A stretch of DNA of 64,000 bases, from positions 55,536,555 to 55,600,554 of the forward strand of contig CM035807.1 in the NCBI GenBank assembly GCA_020466095.1. The letters run 5' to 3'. The translations under genes were made by a program, and so were the position numbers. The notes beneath the pieces are model-generated. The model ran no database searches. It was given only the letters and a program-made list of their open reading frames with translations, and had not been told where the DNA came from. Shown piece after piece: positions 58,253 through 64,000 of the stretch. Positions within the stretch are counted from its first letter, which is position 1, and the number at the start of each line of letters is the position of its first letter. This DNA is from Chlorops oryzae. Its lineage: Eukaryota > Arthropoda > Insecta > Diptera > Chloropidae.

Positions 58253-59513
58253 ACAGGTTGGCTGATAAGTCCCCGGTCTAACAAAGAAAAACACATTTTT
58301 TTGTCAAAATTCGTTTTTATTATTCAACATAGTTCCCTTCAAGAGCGATACAACGATTATAACGACCTTCCAATTTTTTGATACCATTTTGGTAGTACTC
58401 CTTCGGTTTTGCCTCAAAATAGGCCAATTTTTTTCCCTGTGAGCATCCTTTTGAGGTCTGACAACAAGAAAAAGTCGCTGGGGGCCAGATCTGGAGAATA
58501 CGGTGGGTGGGGAAGCAATTCGAAGCATAATTCATGAATTTTTGCCATCGTTCTCAATGACTTGTGGCACGGTGAGTTGTCTTGGTGGAACAACACTTTT
58601 TTTTTCTTCATATGGGGCCGTTTTGCCGCGATTTCGACCTTCAAATGGTCCAATAACGACAAATAATAGTCACTGTTGATGGTTTTTTCCTTCTCAAGAT
58701 AATCGATAAAAATTATTCCATGCCCATCCCAAAAAACAGAGGCCATTACTTTGCCAGCGGACTTTTGAGTCTTTCCACGCTTCGGAGACGGTTCACCGAC
58801 CGCTGTCCACTCAGCCGACTGTCGATTGGAGTCAGGAGTGTAGTGATAGAGCCATGTTTCATCCATTGTCACATATCGACGCAAAAACTCGGGTGTATTG
58901 CGAGTTAACAGCTGCAAACACCGCTCAGAATCATCAACACGTTGTTGTTTTTGGTCAAATGTGAGCTCGCGCGGCACCCATTTTGCACAGAGTTTTTTCA
59001 TATCTAAATATTGATGAATGATATGACCAACACGTTTCTCTGATATCTTTAAGGCCTCTGCTATCTCGATCAACTTCATTTTACGGTCATTCAAAATGAT
59101 TTTGTGAATTTTTTTTATGTTTTCGTCGGTAACCACCTCTTTCGGGCGTCCACTGCGTTCACCGTCCTCCGTGCTCATTTCACCACGCTTGAATTTTGCA
59201 TACCAATCAATTATTGTTGATTTTCCTGGGGCAGAGTCCGGAAACTCATTATCAAGCCAAGTTTTTGCTTCCACTGTATTTTTTCCCTTCAGAAAACAGT
59301 ATTGTATCAAAACACGAAATTCCTTTTTTTCCATTTTTTTCACAATAACAAAAGTTGCTTCACAAAAGACGCTCTATCTCACAAACTAATTGACCTACAG
59401 ACGTAAAATTTTGACACGAATCATTTGAAGGTTGCCACTATATAAAAATAATATGCATTTAATACTAGCGACGCCATCTATGTGTCAGACCGGGGACTTA
59501 TCAGCCAACCTGT
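58253..59513 (-). mobile_element. Himar1-like mariner (irritans subfamily), TA duplications
   Basis: Both ends read ACAGGTTGGCTGATAAGTCC inward, the Himar1 inverted repeat, and both are flanked by TA (58251-58252 and 59514-59515). 1261 bp, full length. Encodes one transposase on the minus strand with a late frameshift. Confidence 0.95.
58320..59334 (-). pseudogene. Himar1-like mariner transposase, C-terminal frameshift
   Basis: Starts MEKKEFRVLIQYCFLKGKNT at 59334; an ATG 9 bp upstream is also in frame. The helix-turn-helix half, the WVPREL signature and the whole DD34D triad are in one frame: VTMDETWLYHY, VLFHQDNSPCHK and YSPDLAPSDFFLL. The frame shifts near 58435 after LTGKKIGLF. The remaining C-terminus (EAKPKEYYQNGIKKLEGRYN) lies in another frame and ends at 58320. 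Expected length is about 348 residues. Very close to the irritans-subfamily transposase first described from horn fly, implying a young copy. Confidence 0.94.
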
Positions 59514-59720
59514 TATGTTTGAGTGAAAAGAATGAGAGTAGCTTCTGGATGATACTTGGTATGCATGATAGAACAGATGATAGACATTTGTATAGGCCTA
59601 CTTAGTTATTTTATTGCTATTTCTTTACATTTCTTCTTCTTCAGCTATTTCGTTCTATTTCTTCTTCTTGTATTTTTTTCTCTTTTGAACCACAAACCGG
59701 CATGCAATTCTTTTGTTTAA

Positions 59721-60456
59721 GGGGGTCTTCTCATTGAGCAACTTTTTTTTCGACTTTTTTTTTTTGCATTTATTTATAGCTTCGGTAGTTGTGAATATGC
59801 CCCTAAAAAGATTTTTTGAAATTCGAAATAGTTTAGAGGATATTGCCTTCTTTGTCGAGCAAGATCTGCGCTAAAACGAGTAATTTGTGCGTTGCTTCAA
59901 ACTTAAAACGCGTTTATCTCGAAACCACGTTTTTCGAACTGGCGGCCATGATATCTCCTGTTCAACTGAACCGATTTTCATGAAACAAAGTGGAATCGAC
60001 GCAGAATTGTCACCATTTTCGGGTGAACCTCGACCATAATTTAAAAAAAATTTTTACTATTTTTTTTTTTTACGCTAAACTACAAAAAAAAGCCCGAAAT
60101 TGAAATTTTTTTTTGAATGGCCGCCATTTTGTCAAAAAAAATCACAAAAGTAAGCTTGAGGTTCACCCGAGAATTACATCTATACTGATTATAACCCCGT
60201 ATTTTTTGTTCCATTTCGGACGCTCCGGAGACCCGGAATCGTGGCCGCCGTGACGGCACCTTTTTTTTCACCACCAATTTTGAAGTCTCATTACTTTTTT
60301 AACAGCCCACGTATCGAGGCAAAAAAATATTTTTTATTTACTTTAAACCTTTTGTAATACAATAAATGAAAAAAGTTTTCAATTATTTTTTGCGTTTTCA
60401 AATAAGTATTTTTTTAAAAAGGGTCCAAAAAACGGGTTTTCAATGAGAAGACCCCC
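59721..60456. mobile_element. TTAA-flanked MITE (736 bp)
   Basis: Ends GGGGGTCTTCTCATTGA in inverted orientation, with TTAA at 59717-59720 and 60457-60460. No coding capacity. The TTAA target suggests piggyBac-type movement, though the ends start with G rather than the usual C. Confidence 0.75.
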
Positions 60457-60460
60457 TTAA

Positions 60461-60678
60461 CCCTGCTGGTGCCTTAGGCCCATTTGGTCCAAAATGCAAT
60501 TTGTTTGTGGCCAATATCTGGAGATTGATGAAATATATTTACTTTCAGCCATAACAATCTTCTTGTAAAGAGTTCAAATTCTTATGTTGACCATATATTA
60601 TATATTGTATGAAAAATACACCGCGGGCCAAATGTTCCCTAAAGCATTTAGTGTAACTTTTTTAAGCTACCAGCAGGG
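60461..60678. mobile_element. piggyBac-type MITE (218 bp) abutting the previous one
   Basis: Inverted ends CCCTGCTGGT, TTAA at 60457-60460 (shared with the neighbouring MITE) and 60679-60682. CCCT-starting ends at TTAA are typical of piggyBac. Confidence 0.78.
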
Positions 60679-60682
60679 TTAA

Positions 60683-61149
60683 CTGGGTGATACTGAGGTG
60701 TGGTGTGGCAAGACCCTATGACATAGGCGAGCTAGTCGGGGCTAAAGCCACCGTGCCGAACCGCTAACATTGCGACACAAATTCCTTGTCACACAAATAC
60801 AATTGTAACGAACAAATCTCACACCAGAACCGTAAAAACCGTAAAATTGGGGTTACGCCACTTTTGCGCTGATAGCCTCAATTATGAGTTAAAAATTCAA
60901 GTGTTTATTTTTTCACAAAAAAAATATAGTCTTGTTTGGAATTTCCCCTTGGCAAAGTTTTTTCGTAGCCATTTTCACGTAAACTAACTTGCTCCGATTT
61001 TCGTTACTGCCAGAAAATTCCAAAACTTCTTGAAAAATCTCATTATGAAAATCATCAGAAAATCTGATTTTCGTAGAGGGAGAGAGAGTGTTAAGCCTCG
61101 TGCAAGCCATAAGCTTTTAAATAATGTAAATATATATCAATTGTAGGCC
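60683..61149. other. No recognised gene
   Basis: Mixed sequence without supported frame. Confidence 0.4.
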
Positions 61150-61880
61150 AAAGCTAGAATATCATTTTCCCATCTTTAATCAAGGTAAACAATTGCGTAA
61201 GTCCGATGTGACTTTTACTTATTATTATACATTTGGATTTGGCTGGATTTATGCAAAAGGTATTGCTTTTGGCCCAAATATAATGGCACGCGAGCTCAGT
61301 ATTTTTATTGTCAATGAAGGTTTGTTTATTTTCTGATTTACCACTAATAAAAAGCTGGACATCAACAACATATAAGTGTATTTTAAATCGGACGAGTCTG
61401 CTGGGCAAGCCATTGATATATATGCTGAGAATCAGTGCAGCAAGAATAGATCATTGAGATACTCCTTTAATATAAGGAAGAGCAGCTGAGACACTTTTTC
61501 ATATGCACAATCTTCGAACTCTCTTCGACAAATATGACTGGATTAAGATACAAGCTAAGGCTGAAAAGTTGGCGACGACTTAGGCGAAGTATTTTAAGAT
61601 CAACAGAAGCAAAATTTTGTTTTCTTGAAGAGCCTCACGTTAGTCTTCAGAGACGTTGACAAGAGTAGCCTTACAGCTGTGATTTTTCCTAAATTCAGAT
61701 AGATATTCTCTTAGTAGGAAGATATGTAGAAGATAGTTCGTTACTTGATCAGACATAAATCTTTTCCAACACTTTGAACAAATATGGGAGTGTGGAAATA
61801 TGTCTTAAGCCCCGAGTCGCTCTTTGAATAGGTGTAATTTTAGCTATTTTCCATTTGTCCGGAAATGCAGATTAAGTAAT
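61150..61880 (-). pseudogene. Non-LTR reverse transcriptase remnant
   Basis: Across minus-strand frames: KVLEKIYV near 61760, a degraded finger/palm region with FRKNHSC-like text, then GVSQ-SIL and LSIYINGLPSRLVRFK (motif B neighbourhood), LYVVDVQLFIS (catalytic YADD degraded to YVVD) and SFCINPAKSKCIIIS-like text. This is a Jockey/CR1-group RT with the endonuclease and ends missing. Many stops; an old fragment. Confidence 0.75.
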
Positions 61881-62447
61881 TATATTATTGAAAATGTAAA
61901 ACAAGTGAGGGAGTGAAACCGGGAGTAGATATTTGAGATATTTAGGTTCAACTTTATCTTAGCCAATAGCGTTCAATTTTATGGAATTTATGCTCTGAAT
62001 TACATTACTTGCACTTGCACATTTAAAAGGGAAACAGTCGCACAGTAGTTAAAAATCCCGAAAAGCTAGCCAAAAGTTGAAACCATCGTCCGATTGGACT
62101 TAAACTTGGCATAATTGGGTATTTAAAGCCTGATGATTTTAATTTAAAACTGAATTTGTCGAAAAAAAATGGCGGATTCAATATGGCCGGCGAATATTGA
62201 AAAATTACAATAAATTCCCTCTAAAAATAATATAAGGGTGTTTTTGAGGTCGCTGATTAATAGTTAAATATTATATTTTACTTTTAACAAATTGGCGGAT
62301 TTAAAATGGCGGACGAATGCTGAAAAATGGCATCTGAGCAAGTCAAGAGAACTGTATATGGAGGTTATCGATGTTCGTAATTAATAACTTTGCTTTGCAT
62401 TTGCCAAAAATCAAAAAAGCGAATTCAAAATGGTGGAAAACAATTTA

Positions 62448-62780
62448 GGGGCTGTTTCCACTACAGACGCATTTAGCATTTTTCAGCATTTTTAAAAAAT
62501 GCTCAAAAATGCGGCTTTGAATTACATGTAATTGTTGTTGTTCTTAAAACAGCATTTTTCAGCATCTCGAGAAAATGCGATAAAAATGCTAAAAACCGTC
62601 TAGTTTTCATTGATATTTTCTTAAAATTTTTAACATTTCAAAGCCTACTTCAAAGAATTCAAATATTTTTCCGAACAAAAATTCAAATTTTCACAAAATG
62701 CTAAATGCAAAACGCAGTGGAAACGGGTCTACCATCTTCAAAGATGCAAATGCTAAATGCGGTGTAGTGGAAATAGCCCC
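62448..62780 (-). mobile_element. PIF/Harbinger-type MITE, copy 2 (333 bp)
   Basis: Same element as 33540-33872 in reverse orientation, of identical length, with TTA flanks (62445-62447 and 62781-62783). Confidence 0.87.
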
Positions 62781-62783
62781 TTA

Positions 62784-64000
62784 AAAAGTGGTCCGAATGA
62801 AATAAAATCAGTTGTATAACGGTTGTTAATAAAGAAGACATTAATAAAAAAACTCGTGTATGAAAACTTAAGTTTTTATTTGAAAATTTTGTAGTTCTTA
62901 GTATTTAAACATTCTTAACACATTAATTTTCAGCTTTCCAATTGAACTGAAAATATCAATAACGCAGGCCAACAGTGGTTTTATTGCCGCGATTTCGTTC
63001 ATTATTACGGATAAGAGTGGTATTGATTATATCAAAAATATTTTGTTAAAATTTTTCCTAGGTGTAGTTTTGGAGCTACCATCAATTTTGTGTTAGGTCT
63101 TTAGTTATTTCGCTTTTACGGGAAAATATATATATTACTGTTTTGCTAACATATCATGGTTGATACTGTATCAGAGCTTGTATCACGGCCTATCAAATGA
63201 CACCTTTTTTATGAAGATAGAGCTTGTAGTTTTTACGGTACGAGCTTCCTAATTGTAAAAATTAGAATTTTTAAATTTTTCTTCGATTTTTTTTTTTTGC
63301 TTTTTTGTCCTTTTATGGCAAGAAAAAATTTGTTTAAGATATTCTTTTTGCATGGTTTGAAAGGTGTTTCTTTTTGAATTTCAAATGTGGAGTATATGGT
63401 ACGAAACGTGAAAAAAATTAAGCTCTCGTTTTTAAAGTACAAAAAACAGCTCTCAAGGTTTTCAACTCAATTAATCAAGTTGTTTACTTTTCCTTTTATA
63501 CTTTACAAAAAATTTTGGAGACACGTTAATAATATTATATGTACTTTCGCACGAGAGAAAAATAGCATGCAAATGTTTTCTGTTATATACTCGTAAATGT
63601 AGTAGGCAAAAAAGATCGAAAAGATTTGTATGATCGCGATGTCAAAATATTTCATGGGTCATTCCACGCAAAATGGGAAATCAAACTAAATTTTGAAATT
63701 CCATGTATTATCATGAATTTAACAATTTTATGTAGCTAAATGTTTATATAATATTTTACGATGTTATGTTATGTTTTATATTTTTCTGTAGAAAAGTATA
63801 TTTAAAAAACCAAAATAGTGATTTTTTTTTCTTTGAATACGGTTGCTTCACGCCGAATGAACTAAGTCACTATTTTATAGTAACCTTGGCAACGCTATGT
63901 TTAGGCATTTCGTGAGGCGTAGAAAGCTGTAGTGCATGTTTTTTGGAAGAGCTTCGATTATACCAATTTCGAATTCAAAAATAATTTGACAAGGTAAGCT
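62784..64000. other. No recognised gene
   Basis: AT-rich sequence with homopolymers. Short frames on both strands lack family features. Confidence 0.4.

Overview
This is a piece of an AT-rich insect nuclear genome, most probably a higher fly (Brachycera, tephritid- or drosophilid-like). There are no bacterial operons, rRNA genes or CRISPR arrays. The evidence is a dense mix of fly-type transposable elements: mariner, Helentron/DINE-1-like, BEL/Pao, gypsy, Jockey and CR1-like retrotransposons, Penelope, piggyBac, hAT and PIF/Harbinger. There are also a few short Q-rich exons with canonical GT/AG splice sites. The species cannot be read from the sequence alone.

The only plausible host gene is a plus-strand, glutamine-rich protein of unknown identity. 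Its exon-like blocks lie at 8399-8577, 8656-8773 and 8831-8889, then 32961-33018 and 33308-33411. If they belong together, about 24 kb of transposon-filled intron separates the two clusters, and at least one exon must be missing between them because the phases do not match. A weaker exon-like stretch lies at about 6820-7190.

Layout: 1-4100 is a CR1-like non-LTR element with open ORF1 and ORF2 on the minus strand, inserted into the ORF2 endonuclease of a decayed Jockey element (4101 to about 6400). 10579-11098 is a hAT MITE with target-site duplication (TSD). 11120-12973 is a Mutator/Foldback-like element with arms of about 490 bp and a perfect 9-bp TSD. 13251-14315 is a deleted piggyBac element. 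14586-16567 is a broken, unclassified transposase-like gene. 17182-17917 is a TA-flanked MITE. 20.0-31.4 kb holds diverged LTR-like repeats, a gypsy pol remnant and a nearly complete Penelope-like element (27425-30498) with hammerhead-ribozyme-like motifs in its terminal repeats.

34479-49824 is one 15.3-kb BEL/Pao retrotransposon, delimited by LTRs and the same 5-bp TSD (CAAGG) on both sides. Inside it sit an autonomous Helitron (minus strand, about 36.3-40.9 kb, with two recognisable introns) and a mariner (41522-42807). 51.0-52.2 kb is a DINE-1/Helentron-like element with a 127-bp tandem array. 54.3-55.9 kb is a repeat rich in internal tandem duplications, also present at 23.5 kb. 58253-59513 is a Himar1-like mariner. 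59.7-60.7 kb holds two TTAA-flanked MITEs sharing one TTAA. 61.1-61.9 kb is a reverse transcriptase remnant, and 62448-62780 is a PIF-type MITE whose sister copy is at 33540-33872.

No cooperative host pathway is visible. The window is best read as a transposon graveyard and nest within or beside one host gene. The most informative parts are the precise insertion boundaries and the ribozyme, intron and structural features of individual elements.
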